From CmP2 sp052084925 (GTDB lineage: Bacteria; Actinomycetota; Actinomycetes; Actinomycetales; Micrococcaceae): a DNA stretch of 64,000 nt. The stretch is taken from the NCBI GenBank assembly GCA_052084925.1, contig JBQDEV010000005.1:1-64000 (forward strand), read 5' to 3'. Made by a program: the position numbers and the translations under genes. Positions 52,313-61,613 of this stretch are shown piece after piece. The notes beneath the pieces were generated by a model. The model made no database searches. It had not been told where the DNA came from and saw nothing but the letters and a program-made list of their open reading frames with translations. Positions within the stretch are counted from its first letter, which is position 1. The number at the start of each line of letters is the position of its first letter.

Positions 52313-52912
52313 CTAGACCTCGACGCGGCCCTGGCCGAGCTGCTCGACGAGCTTCAGTCCGCGCTTGGCCCAGGCGATCTCCTGGCGAGCCTGGTCGCGT
52401 TTGCCCTCGTAGGCGAAGATCTTGAACGCGATGATCCGGTCGTGATCTGGCGCCGGGTAGTGGTCCAGCCGTCGGGCGATGGTCGGCTGCTCGCGGCTGG
52501 AGATCGCCTCGAGCTGCTGCTCCGCGTGGGCCAGCTCGGTCTCGAAGTGCTGGATGTGGGCCCGCAGCTGCGCGGTGACGGCTGCAGGGTCGGCCCATTC
52601 GAAATACGCGGCTTTCAGACGGGCTGGGTCCCGGTCCGGGGTGTAGGGCTGCACGGTGTCCTGCCAGGACCGCAGTGCTGCTTTGCCGTCTTCGGTGATC
52701 AGGTACTGGGTCTTCGTCGCGCCCTTGGATCCCCACGGCACGGATTCGGCGTGCAACAGTCCTTCCCGGTGCATGCGCCGCAGCTCGGGATAAATCTGCG
52801 AGTCGGCGGCATGCCACACATTGCCCACCGACGACGAGAACTGCCTCGAGAGGTCATAGCCCGTCATCGGCTGGGTGGTCAGCAGGGCCAGCAGCGCCAT
52901 GCGCAGGCTCAT
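52313..52912 (-). CDS. PadR-family transcriptional regulator
   Basis: A 199-residue PadR protein: LALLTTQPMTGYDLSRQFSSSVGNVWHAADSQIYPELRRMHREGLL (winged helix) and a C-terminal coiled-coil/Vir_act_alpha_C-like region (HIQHFETELAHAEQQLEAIS) for dimerisation. The GGAGAA ribosome site is eight bases before the ATG. It lies inside the menaquinone cluster but no matching operator was identified, so its target is unknown. Confidence 0.88.
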   Translation of the reverse strand: MSLRMALLALLTTQPMTGYDLSRQFSSSVGNVWHAADSQIYPELRRMHREGLLHAESVPWGSKGATKTQYLITEDGKAALRSWQDTVQPYTPDRDPARLKAAYFEWADPAAVTAQLRAHIQHFETELAHAEQQLEAISSREQPTIARRLDHYPAPDHDRIIAFKIFAYEGKRDQARQEIAWAKRGLKLVEQLGQGRVEV

Positions 52913-53018
52913 CGCAGCGTTCTCCTCGTTGTTCGTCTGTTTGCTCGGCTGTTGCTCAGTTGTTGCTTGCCGTCAGGCTCTACCGGTTCCAGCCCACCCG
53001 CGGTGCAGGTGAGCTGGA

Positions 53019-54758
53019 TCACCTAAAAGTAGCACGGACCCGTGCGGCCACCGCGGCACGGACCTCCGGGCGAGCCTCCCGGTCGGAGACCACCTCCAAC
53101 ACCCGGCGCCCACGGGTGGGTCCGCCCAGGGCGGCAACGACGTCATACTCTGAGCTCAGCCTCCGGTAGGCCACCCCGTGGGCGGCGCAGAGCGCACCCA
53201 GGTCGGCCTGGTGCGGGGTGCCGAACAACCGCTCCACCGTGTCGGCCATGCCGGGGCGGCGGGCGACGTCGCCGTGCTCGAGACCGGCGAAGATGGCCCC
53301 GCCCTGATCATTGATGACGACGACGTCGAGGTCCGGTTCCTCCTCGTCCGGGCCCAGCCACAGCCCGTTGGTGTCGTAGAGGAAGGTCAGATCCCCGCAG
53401 AGCAGCGTGGTGCGGGTGCCGGTGCCCAGCGCGATCCCGGAGGCGGTGGAGACCGTGCCATCGATGCCGGCCAGTCCGCGGTGGGCGTACACGGTGGAGG
53501 TCGCGGTAATCCCCGGGCGCCACGCCAGGTCGACGTCGCGGATAACCGAGGAAGAGCCCAACACGAGATTGCCCTGGGTAGTGGAGGCCAGCAGCTGGGC
53601 CACCCGCATTGCCCCGGGACGACCCACCTCGTCCTGGCGCTCGTTCAGGGCCTGCTCCAGCGCCGTCTGGGCCCGCATCGAAGCGGCCTGCCAGGCGGCG
53701 AGCCAGCCCGGTGCCCCCTGACCTGCGCGGCGAGCGAGCGCGCCCAGGGAATCCACCAGTTCCTCGCGGCGGCGTCCGTGCTCGAACCAGCCCACCGGGC
53801 GAGGGTGGTAGAGCACCGTGGCCACGTCGTCGCGGCGCATCAGGGCGGAGAGCTGCCGCGACAGGGTGGGCCGACCGAACATCACCACTTGCTGGATGTG
53901 TTCTCCCAGCGGGTGCGCCTGCTCCCCCATCCCACCGCCGGGGCCAAGGAGCAAGGGGTAGGCGGCGAGCGCGTTGCGGCCGAAGCGGGCATTCGAGCTG
54001 GGCTCGGCCATCAGCGGCAGGCCCAGGGCGGAGGCGAACTCGGAGGCCAGGGGTCCGGCGTCGTGCCCGGCCACCACCACGGTGCGGCGCTCGGGCAGCT
54101 CGGTGACGTAGAGATTCAGCTCCTCCCCGAGGCTCTGCGCGGCGGGCACCACCGGGGTGGGCCCGGTAGCGGCCGCCGCCGTGGGGCGCAGGTCGTCGGG
54201 CTGGGGCACCAGCGGTTCCCGGAAACGCAGGTTCAGATGAATGGGGCCGGGGGCGGAGTCGGCGGTCCCGGCTCCGTAGCGCACCGCGTCGAGTACCTGA
54301 GCGTGCAGCTCCCCGGGGGTGTTCTCGTCCCCGGTGAGGGTGACGGCGCGGCGAGTATGCACCCCGAACAGCGAGCGCTGATCGGTGGTCTGGTTCGCCC
54401 CGGTACCCTGCAACTCGTCGGGCCGGTCGGCGGTGATCGCCACCAGCCGCACGTCGGCGTGGGCGGCCTCCATCATCGCCGGCAGCAGGTTGCCCGCGGC
54501 AGTGCCGGAGGTGGTGAGCACGGCGGCGGGTCGCCCGGTGGCCAGGGCGATGCCGAGCGCGGTGAACGCGGCGGAGCGCTCGTCGACGCGCACGTGCAAC
54601 CGCATCTGCATGCCCGTGCCCTCGAGCTCGTCTCCGGCCACCTCGGCCAGCGCGTACACCAGGGGCGCGGAGCGGGAACCAGGGGCCACCACCACCTCGC
54701 GCACCCCCGCCTGGCGGAGCGCGGAAACCGTGGTGCGGGCGGTGAGCAGCGAGTCCAT
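53019..54758 (-). CDS. menD: MenD, SEPHCHC synthase
   Basis: A 579-residue thiamine-diphosphate enzyme that joins isochorismate and 2-oxoglutarate. VVVAPGSRSAPLVYALAEV, DERSAAFTALGIALATGRPAAVLTTSGTAAGNLLPAM, ITADRPDELQGTGANQTTDQRSLFG are diagnostic; the ThDP site GDLTFLYDTNGLWL...NDQGGAIF follows at the C-terminus. I start at ATG 54756-54758, seven bases after TAAGAT, whose TAA is also the menC stop. It is downstream of menC on the same strand. Confidence 0.95.
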   Translation of the reverse strand: MDSLLTARTTVSALRQAGVREVVVAPGSRSAPLVYALAEVAGDELEGTGMQMRLHVRVDERSAAFTALGIALATGRPAAVLTTSGTAAGNLLPAMMEAAHADVRLVAITADRPDELQGTGANQTTDQRSLFGVHTRRAVTLTGDENTPGELHAQVLDAVRYGAGTADSAPGPIHLNLRFREPLVPQPDDLRPTAAAATGPTPVVPAAQSLGEELNLYVTELPERRTVVVAGHDAGPLASEFASALGLPLMAEPSSNARFGRNALAAYPLLLGPGGGMGEQAHPLGEHIQQVVMFGRPTLSRQLSALMRRDDVATVLYHPRPVGWFEHGRRREELVDSLGALARRAGQGAPGWLAAWQAASMRAQTALEQALNERQDEVGRPGAMRVAQLLASTTQGNLVLGSSSVIRDVDLAWRPGITATSTVYAHRGLAGIDGTVSTASGIALGTGTRTTLLCGDLTFLYDTNGLWLGPDEEEPDLDVVVINDQGGAIFAGLEHGDVARRPGMADTVERLFGTPHQADLGALCAAHGVAYRRLSSEYDVVAALGGPTRGRRVLEVVSDREARPEVRAAVAARVRATFR

Positions 54759-54768
54759 GCCCTCCATC

Positions 54769-55824
54769 TTAGGGGCGAACCGGCCCGGTCTCCTGCCGGT
54801 GTCCTCCGGCCAGCACCGTGTGCGCTGCGGTGAGACGCTCCCGCCACCACCGCTGAGTCTCCTCCGGCAGGCGCAGCCGTTCCAGTGCGCCGACGTCGGG
54901 TTCCGGCGCCGGCCGCACCGCGATCCCGCCCCCACGCGGAATCCATGGTTCGACGACGACGTCGTCGGCAAACAGGGCAGCCGTGCCCAGCCCGCAAGCG
55001 AAGGGCAGCTCCGGCAGCGCAGCCGCGAGCGCCACTCCCCCGGCCAGCCCCACGGAAGAATCCAGCGCGGACGACACCACGGCGTCCAGTCCGGCCGCTT
55101 CCACGATGCCCAGGGCCCGGCGTACCCCGCCCAGCGGCTGGACTTTTACGACGGCAAGGTCGGCGGCGCCGGCCCGGGCCACGGCGAGCGGGTCAGTTTC
55201 CTTGCGGATCGCCTCGTCGGCGGCCAGCCGGGTCTCAATCCCCCGGGCGGCTAGGGCTTCGCGCAACCGCGCCAGCCCCTCGATACCGGGCACCGGCTGC
55301 TCGGCATACTCCAACTCGGTGATCTCGGCGATCCGGCTCAGCGCCTCCAGCGCGGTGTCGTGGTCCCAGCCGGCGTTGGCGTCGATGCGCAGCCCAGCGT
55401 CCGGCAGCGCGTCGCGCACCGCGGCCACCCGGTCCAGGTCGTCACTGAGCTGCTGTCCGGATTCGGCGACCTTGATCTTCACCGCGCTGATGGACTCGCC
55501 ATAGCGGGCGAGCACCTCGGGCACGTCCTGAGCCGCGACGGCGGGCACGGTGGCATTCACCGGAATCCAGTCGCGTACGCCGGCGGGCCAACCCTGCCAG
55601 CCGGCTTCCACGGCGGCGGCCAACCAGCGCGAGGACTCGACGGCGTCGTATTCGGGGAAGGGCGAGAATTCCGCCCAACCGCGCGGGCCGCGCAACAGCA
55701 TGACCTGACGCAGCGTGGTGCCCCGGAACCGGGTGTTCATCGGCAGTCCGACGACGACCGCCTCGGCCAACAGTTCCTCGAGCGGCGGCGGGGCGGGCAG
55801 TTCGGGCACAACAGAATCGACCAT
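54769..55824 (-). CDS. menC: o-Succinylbenzoate synthase
   Basis: A 351-residue enolase-superfamily enzyme dehydrating SHCHC. Catalytic and metal residues sit in VKIKVAESG, RIDANAGWD, EYAEQPV, LAADEAI and LAVVKVQPLGG. It precedes menD. TAGACT (55832-55837) is seven bases upstream of the ATG (leaderless). menB, menE, menA and menG are not in the window. Confidence 0.93.
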   Translation of the reverse strand: MVDSVVPELPAPPPLEELLAEAVVVGLPMNTRFRGTTLRQVMLLRGPRGWAEFSPFPEYDAVESSRWLAAAVEAGWQGWPAGVRDWIPVNATVPAVAAQDVPEVLARYGESISAVKIKVAESGQQLSDDLDRVAAVRDALPDAGLRIDANAGWDHDTALEALSRIAEITELEYAEQPVPGIEGLARLREALAARGIETRLAADEAIRKETDPLAVARAGAADLAVVKVQPLGGVRRALGIVEAAGLDAVVSSALDSSVGLAGGVALAAALPELPFACGLGTAALFADDVVVEPWIPRGGGIAVRPAPEPDVGALERLRLPEETQRWWRERLTAAHTVLAGGHRQETGPVRP

Positions 55825-55834
55825 GGTGCCGAGT

Positions 55835-56767
55835 CTAGTGAGTTGCCGTCACCCGGGCCGCCGCACGGGCATCGGAGTATCCCGAGCGCCAGACGAAGAT
55901 TCCAACAACCAGGATCGTGCCCAGATAAATCACGGCCCACCAGGGGAATCCAGGAATCTCGGGAGCCTGTCCCGCTCCGGTCACGTCTTCAATGGGTGTG
56001 GGGGTGACGCGCTCTCCAGTCACCAGGATCCGGTGAGAGTTAATACCTAACGGGGTGCAGGTGATCAGGGTCACCAGGTCCCGTCCCGCGACGGGGCGCA
56101 GGGTATCGGTGTCGTCCGGCTGAACGACCTTCGTCTCACGGACTTCGTAAGTCAACACCTCTCCGAAAACTTCCATGGTGAAACGATCCCCCACCTCGAC
56201 CTGGTCAAGGTTCGTGAACATCTCAGCGTTGGCCAGTCCTCGATGAGCAGTGATCACCGAATGCGTGTCGGCTCCGCCAATGGGCAAGTGCGACCCTTCA
56301 AGATGTCCGGCACCCCGGTTCAGGATCTCGTCTGAGGTGCCGTGATAGATCGGCAGGTCAACCTCGATGGCGGGGATCTTCACCCGCGCCATCAATCCTT
56401 GATCATTGGCGGAGAGGATGTTCTCGTAGTCCAGGCTCTCGTCCCGCAGGGTGCCGTCGCCGACGGCGATATTGGCGTTGGCCTCCAGATTCACCCCGGC
56501 CTGCAGAGCCTCGTTGTACCGATGTGCCATTGCCAGCTGTTCGGGGGCGCTGGGGTGCACGTTCTCGATTTGGTCGGAGTAATTCACGATCAGCTTGGAC
56601 TGGTTATACGAGGTGATCCAGCTGGCGGTGCTCGGATAGAGAAGGATGCCAGCGCCGACTAGCGCGATCACCGCGATGATGATCGTCAGTTTGTTGGGCC
56701 GCCAGGCGCGGAGCGCAGCTGCTGGCGCCTTGCCAGGGCGCGGGCGTGACAGCGTGTCACGGGTCAT
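55835..56767 (-). CDS. srtC: Class C (pilus-polymerising) sortase
   Basis: A 310-residue membrane transpeptidase that links pilins. N-terminal helix about 27-43, a catalytic domain with H175 (VITAHRG), C237 (TLITCTPLG) and R246 (HRILVTG), and a second helix near 276-294, the two-helix topology of class C enzymes. The usual lid motif DP(W/F/Y) is not visible before DYENIL; the lid segment reads VGDGTLRDESL. ATG 56765-56767 is preceded by AAGGAAG; a GTG/ATG at 56842 adds a non-family leader. It is third gene of the pilus cluster. Confidence 0.93.
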   Translation of the reverse strand: MTRDTLSRPRPGKAPAAALRAWRPNKLTIIIAVIALVGAGILLYPSTASWITSYNQSKLIVNYSDQIENVHPSAPEQLAMAHRYNEALQAGVNLEANANIAVGDGTLRDESLDYENILSANDQGLMARVKIPAIEVDLPIYHGTSDEILNRGAGHLEGSHLPIGGADTHSVITAHRGLANAEMFTNLDQVEVGDRFTMEVFGEVLTYEVRETKVVQPDDTDTLRPVAGRDLVTLITCTPLGINSHRILVTGERVTPTPIEDVTGAGQAPEIPGFPWWAVIYLGTILVVGIFVWRSGYSDARAAARVTATH

Positions 56768-56869
56768 CGGGCTTCCTTCTTCCTCGAATGGGCAGAGATG
56801 GTGGTGGGGGTTGGTGGAACCGCCACCACCTTCATCAGTCACCGGTCACGCCGGCGAGCGGGGTCGGGC

Positions 56870-58393
56870 TTACTGCTGTGCAGCGGCCTGACGACGCTTC
56901 ATCATCACCAGTCCAGCGGCGATGAGCAGCAGGGCGATACCGCCGATGATCATCAGGATCTGACCGGCCGCACCTGTGAGCGGTAGCTCAGGGACGTCCT
57001 GCTGAACGTTCTCAACGGTGATGTCCTGCTCTGCGGTGACGCCGATCTGGACGTTCACGGCACGCAGTGCGGCAGCGCCTTCAGGGGTGACGAAACCGGC
57101 CGGAGCCTGAGTTTCCTTGACGATGTACCAGCGAGACTGAGCGTTGATCGGTGCGTTTTCGCTATCGCTGACGAACAGACCCGGAATGGTCACGATGCCA
57201 TCCACCGACGTGAACACCGATTTGCCGCCCGCGGTGAGAGGGGTGGCGCCGGCGATAGCGGCTTCCAGATCGGTCGGCTGCGTGTAGGCATCGTCGATCG
57301 CGTAGACCTCGAACTCAGCACCGTCGAGGGTTGCCGAAGTATCGCTGGAATCGATCTTACGGATCTTGATGTCGCCCCAGTTGGTGCGCACCTCATCCGA
57401 GGTGATGCCGTTGTCCTCGTTCGGATCGTTCACAAAGACGGTTGCTTCGTTGGTGATCACACCGTTGCCGATGCTCTCAACGGTGCCCTGGAAGGTGGTC
57501 ACGATCTGCTCGCCTCCGTTGGCGCGCAGCCATGCCTGCACGGCAGGTGAATCAACGTCGAAGACCACACGCAGGGTCTGGCCGCTGGTAACAACGTCAT
57601 AGTGAGCGCTGGGCACGTCCGTACCGTTCACCTGAACCGAGTCGACCTCAAGGTTGCCGAGGCGATTGTCGAGGGTGTCCTGAATGATGAAGCTGGTGAA
57701 ATCCAAGCCTGGTTCCAGACCGGGCAGGTCCGTGGTCACCGGGAAGCTGACCACGCTGCCGAGGCCGAGGCCCTCCTGCGCTTCGATGGTCTTGGAAACA
57801 TCCGTCAGACCGTTCTTCGGGTACACGTGCACGTCGTAGAGCCAGCCGTCACCGTGCGGGAACGGGATAGTCACGATGAAGGGCAGTGCAGTCTGGATCA
57901 CGTTCGCCGGAGCGTCGGTCTCGACGACAACGTAGGCGCCAATGCTGTCGATGTTAATGGAGGCTTCACCAGCGGCATTGGTTGCGCCAGAGGTTCCGGC
58001 TACGTCGCCGATCGACCAGCCAGCGGGGGCGCCGTTCAGTGTGGATCCATCGGCGCTGACCGTCAGCCCATTCAGGTGATCCCAGTTGCCGGGCACCGTG
58101 AGGTCGACCAGGTTGCCGTCGCCGTCCACGATTTCGTAGGCAGTGAAAGTCACGCCTGCAACGCCGTCACTGGGGATCGACTCGGAACCGTCGGGCGATG
58201 CGACGGCGCCGGTCGAGGTCTGGGTCTCGTGCTTGTGGATGTGAATGACACCGCTGGCGTTTTCATTGATGTTGCCGAAGGACGGCGCCGCGTTCGCGGC
58301 GGAGCCGACCCCGATCAAGCCGACCACGGCCAGCAGGATCGCGGTCACTGCCGCGATGGTGCCGCGCCGAAGGCGTGAGAGTGAGTGGGTCAT
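56870..58393 (-). CDS. Major pilus shaft subunit (SpaA/FimA-like)
   Basis: A 507-residue pilin precursor. Signal peptide 1-36. Pilin motif W184-x3-V188-x-V190-Y191-P192-K193 supplies the lysine for the intermolecular isopeptide bond. An E-box (YIVKETQAP, E427) and LPLTG at 470-474 followed by a membrane helix and basic tail complete it. The core has SpaA-like domains, probably with internal Lys-Asn isopeptide bonds. Srt C would cut LPLTG and join subunits into a fibre. It lies between the tip protein (upstream) and the sortase (downstream). Confidence 0.95.
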   Translation of the reverse strand: MTHSLSRLRRGTIAAVTAILLAVVGLIGVGSAANAAPSFGNINENASGVIHIHKHETQTSTGAVASPDGSESIPSDGVAGVTFTAYEIVDGDGNLVDLTVPGNWDHLNGLTVSADGSTLNGAPAGWSIGDVAGTSGATNAAGEASINIDSIGAYVVVETDAPANVIQTALPFIVTIPFPHGDGWLYDVHVYPKNGLTDVSKTIEAQEGLGLGSVVSFPVTTDLPGLEPGLDFTSFIIQDTLDNRLGNLEVDSVQVNGTDVPSAHYDVVTSGQTLRVVFDVDSPAVQAWLRANGGEQIVTTFQGTVESIGNGVITNEATVFVNDPNEDNGITSDEVRTNWGDIKIRKIDSSDTSATLDGAEFEVYAIDDAYTQPTDLEAAIAGATPLTAGGKSVFTSVDGIVTIPGLFVSDSENAPINAQSRWYIVKETQAPAGFVTPEGAAALRAVNVQIGVTAEQDITVENVQQDVPELPLTGAAGQILMIIGGIALLLIAAGLVMMKRRQAAAQQ

Positions 58394-58485
58394 GTGTTTT
58401 TCTCTTTCATATGCAGTGCCAGTCGAGCTGGCGGAAACAAACAGGGAAGGTCAATAGAGATTCATGAGGAGTTGGGTCATGTGGA

Positions 58486-61158
58486 TCATCCGGTGTGGGC
58501 GGCTCCTCTCCGGAATTTCCAGAAGGCGATCGCCAGGGCAAGGAAGGCGAGGATTCCCCCACCGATCCAGTACAGGTGCGAGCCGAAGCCGCCCGTGAGC
58601 GGAATGATCAGCGGGTCTTGCTGCGGGTTGACGATGTCGCCGGCCTCGTGATGCAGGCTGGCAGGACCGACCACGGCGGTGAACTCTGCGTCCCGCACGT
58701 AGCCGACGGGCGCACGTGTTTCGGTGACCGTGTAGTTGCCCCAAATCAGGTTCTCTACCGAGAATTCGCCGTCTTCGTTGCCAGTCACGTCAAAGCCATC
58801 GCGATGGGAGGGCCCAACCATGGTCCATTCGGAGCCGTTCAGCGGCTCGCCCGAACCTTCGGCAACTTTCGCCCAAGAGATGGATCCCGGAAGGGTCTCG
58901 TTCACGAAGGTGCACACGATATCGCTGCCGATCCCGACAGCGACCGAGCCATCCCTGATCTCAAGGTCAGTGCCTTCGGGGTCCGAGACATCTACACAGG
59001 TGAGATCAGCCTGCTGGTACCCGGCCGACTTTGCCGAAAATTCGGACCGCAGTTCCTCCGACAGGGCGTAAGAGCCGTCCGGGACCTGAACCTTCGTCAC
59101 GGCTGCGCTGCCAGTGACACCGGCCAGAGATGCATTCTCTCCGTGGGCAGAAAGCTCCCACTGCGCCGGGTCCGCGTCCGGGTCGAAGACCGGTTCGTCG
59201 ATCTCCTTCACCAAGGTGAGGAACGAGGATTTCAGCTTGTTCACGAAGGTGCAGTCGACGCTGTCGCCCGGACGTACGCCGGAGACGGTTCCCGATTCAG
59301 AGGACACCCTGACAGTGCGTTCGGAACCGGTCGCGCTCACCACTTCACAAGTAGCGGAGACGAATTCGTAGTCGTCTTGCATCGTCTCTGACACGGTGAG
59401 ATTCACCGCGGACGAACTGGTGAACTGCAGTTTCCAGTCGGCGCGCCCTTCGGAACCAGCCGTTTGCTGCTGGTTGTTCGGCGCACGGGTGGCACCGCTC
59501 TGCGGCGATGCGTTGACGGTCCAGCCACTGGCGGGTTGTGGGTTCTCGCCGGACGCGTCTTGCACGATTTTCTTGATAGCGACATCGGCAGTCAACGGAG
59601 TGTTCGTGAAAGTGCATTCCACTGCGGCACCAGGTTGACCGGACTGCAACACTGGAATCCGCACATTTCCGGACGTGCCATCGCCCGAGGCGATCGTAGA
59701 GCCTCCCGAGGTGCAGATGTAGCTGCTTCCATAGGAATTCAGTGGAGTGGATCCGGCACCGATCTCCGAGATTCGATATTCCTGGCCCGCGATCACCGGC
59801 ACCGGTCCGATCTGCTCGCTCTGAACGCCATTCGTGTTTCCGACCGTGGTGGCATCTGCTACCAGCGTCGAGCCGCTTTGGACACGCAAAGTGAATTGAT
59901 GGCCCGTCTGCACACGCGAAACCACGTTCTTTTTCACCGTGAGGTTAGCTGGGGAGTTACAACTGGCCAAGTCAGTGCTTGACGAACCACCCACGCTTAG
60001 ACTCGTCGTCACGTTTCCGCCCACAGCCTGCCAAGTGGAAGGATTGTACTTGCGCATGGTGGAAGTGTTGCTGAGGTACACGTAACCGTCGGCGTCGAAG
60101 GAGATGCCATTGACACTGTCGAGAATTCCAGAGAACTCTTGAGTGGCCGACCGACGTAGCTGTCCACCATTGGCATTGCCGAGGTCAGCGGCCGTCACAC
60201 TATAGATGTTGGCGGTGGCACCGCTACGGACTACGTAGAGATTTCCAGCAGTGTCAAAGGCTATATCGCCGTTCGCCGCAGTTAACGTCCAGCTCGGATT
60301 CCATCCCCCACTTGAGGTTCGTCCAGGAAGCCCGGTGTCGAAGTATCCGAGCTTTCGGAACGATCCGTCACTCGGGTTGAACTCAAAGAGATGGAATTCG
60401 AGATCACCTTCACCGTTCCCAGCCGTAATTGTCGAATGGTAGGCGCCGAAGACGAAGCGACCGTTGGAGAGATTGACCGCACCTGCCACTAGTCCCCGAT
60501 TGGTCCCAGTGTTATAGCTTGAGCCCGGAACAGTTCTCCAAGTGTCAGTATCGGAGCGGTATTCAAGGATCGATCCTACATTGATTCCCTGCGTTCCAGT
60601 TCGCGTATAGGCGTACATCCTGGATCCGTTTGCGCCGATCGCCAAACCATTGACGTTGTCGCTATTCGTGAGCCCCCAGGAACCGAAACTAGAGACCTGA
60701 CCCTGCGGATTCACCTGACGGACAGTGCCGTTCTGCAAGACCGAGTAGGCGTAACCAGGCTGGCAGATCGGCCCTGAGCCAGTGGACAACGGCTGAATCA
60801 GAGACCGCGCTGATTGATCTGAGGGACTCTCGGAAGGGGAAGCAGTTTCCGCAGGAGATCGAGATTCGCCCGGCTCCGCCGCTGGCGACTCAGGCGCAGA
60901 TGCTGTTTCGCTGGGCTGGGACTCGCCTGACGCCTCACGCCCCGTGTTGGACGGGCTGGGGGCCGGTGTCGCTGAGGGGCTTTCCACCGCGGTCGGCACT
61001 GTTGCAGAGGGAGTCCCGTCGGCCGAGGCCGGGGTAAAAGACGACAACAGCAGTGCCGAAAGGGTCGCTGCCACCACGGCACCCCCGCGCAACCGGCGCG
61101 AGAATACCCCTCGCCGACGCCAATTCACGCCATGTGACACAGCGGTATCCACACTCAT
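58486..61158 (-). CDS. Pilus tip adhesin with predicted beta-propeller head and IPLTG anchor
   Basis: An 890-residue exported protein, first in the pilus cluster. Signal peptide 1-46. A Ser/Pro/Glu stalk (48-130). Residues about 135-410 look like a beta-propeller, with repeated units such as NGLAIGANGSRMYAYTR, GDIAFDTAGNLYVVRSG and NGISFDADGYVYLSNTS. Then four to five SpaA-like prealbumin domains (about 420-840), including LTVKKNVVSRVQTGHQFTL and GNYTVTETRAPVGYV. The IPLTG sorting signal is at 852-856 with helix and basic tail. No von Willebrand A domain or MIDAS motif is seen, unlike most SpaC/RrgA tips. Local base composition is less GC-rich than the neighbours. Ligand unknown. Confidence 0.85.
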   Translation of the reverse strand: MSVDTAVSHGVNWRRRGVFSRRLRGGAVVAATLSALLLSSFTPASADGTPSATVPTAVESPSATPAPSPSNTGREASGESQPSETASAPESPAAEPGESRSPAETASPSESPSDQSARSLIQPLSTGSGPICQPGYAYSVLQNGTVRQVNPQGQVSSFGSWGLTNSDNVNGLAIGANGSRMYAYTRTGTQGINVGSILEYRSDTDTWRTVPGSSYNTGTNRGLVAGAVNLSNGRFVFGAYHSTITAGNGEGDLEFHLFEFNPSDGSFRKLGYFDTGLPGRTSSGGWNPSWTLTAANGDIAFDTAGNLYVVRSGATANIYSVTAADLGNANGGQLRRSATQEFSGILDSVNGISFDADGYVYLSNTSTMRKYNPSTWQAVGGNVTTSLSVGGSSSTDLASCNSPANLTVKKNVVSRVQTGHQFTLRVQSGSTLVADATTVGNTNGVQSEQIGPVPVIAGQEYRISEIGAGSTPLNSYGSSYICTSGGSTIASGDGTSGNVRIPVLQSGQPGAAVECTFTNTPLTADVAIKKIVQDASGENPQPASGWTVNASPQSGATRAPNNQQQTAGSEGRADWKLQFTSSSAVNLTVSETMQDDYEFVSATCEVVSATGSERTVRVSSESGTVSGVRPGDSVDCTFVNKLKSSFLTLVKEIDEPVFDPDADPAQWELSAHGENASLAGVTGSAAVTKVQVPDGSYALSEELRSEFSAKSAGYQQADLTCVDVSDPEGTDLEIRDGSVAVGIGSDIVCTFVNETLPGSISWAKVAEGSGEPLNGSEWTMVGPSHRDGFDVTGNEDGEFSVENLIWGNYTVTETRAPVGYVRDAEFTAVVGPASLHHEAGDIVNPQQDPLIIPLTGGFGSHLYWIGGGILAFLALAIAFWKFRRGAAHTG

Positions 61159-61613
61159 CGCAGCTTGACCTCTTTACCCTCGGCTCACATACGGCATGGA
61201 ACGCACGGGCATGCGACGCTGGAGCCAGATGAGAATAGTTCATATTTTGAAAGTAGCTTCAGTTTTTCAAGCAGTGATGATTTTAACTGAACTGTAACTA
61301 CAGCAGGATCCTATACCCTCAGGTAATGAACGTCCAGTTAAAATTCGAAGATCACCCAGAGAACGCTCGGGCGGTTTGCAGACTCTCGATTCTCACGCTA
61401 TTTGCGCACGTCAAATAGGGGTTCGCCGTACCCGAACCCTGGAGTGATGCGTCATGAAACTGTGATCTTCACTACTACCCGCAAGTCCACTCACAGGTAA
61501 TAAGACACTTAAACCTTACCCTGATGATTCACAACTTTACGCACCAGTAGTCAAATATGACGCGGCCGCCTTCTTGCCACCGCTTCTGTCGAACCATCAG
61601 CGACAATAGAGAG
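61159..61613. other. AT-rich intergenic region upstream of the pilus operon
   Basis: 455 bp, markedly more AT-rich than the rest. On the minus strand a TTGAAA sequence near 61273-61278, with AT-rich -10-like sequence near 61250-61255 (17-bp spacing), could drive the pilus operon; a second candidate, TAAAAT, lies near 61283-61288. Direct TGAAACTG/AACTGAA-like motifs recur. No RNA gene or convincing ORF. It may hold regulator sites for phase-variable or environmental control, but none was identified. Confidence 0.45.

Noticed and set aside
61326..61418. A 30-codon frame (plus strand) in the AT-rich leader of the pilus operon
   Set aside because: No ribosome site, poor codon bias and no -10 at leaderless spacing.
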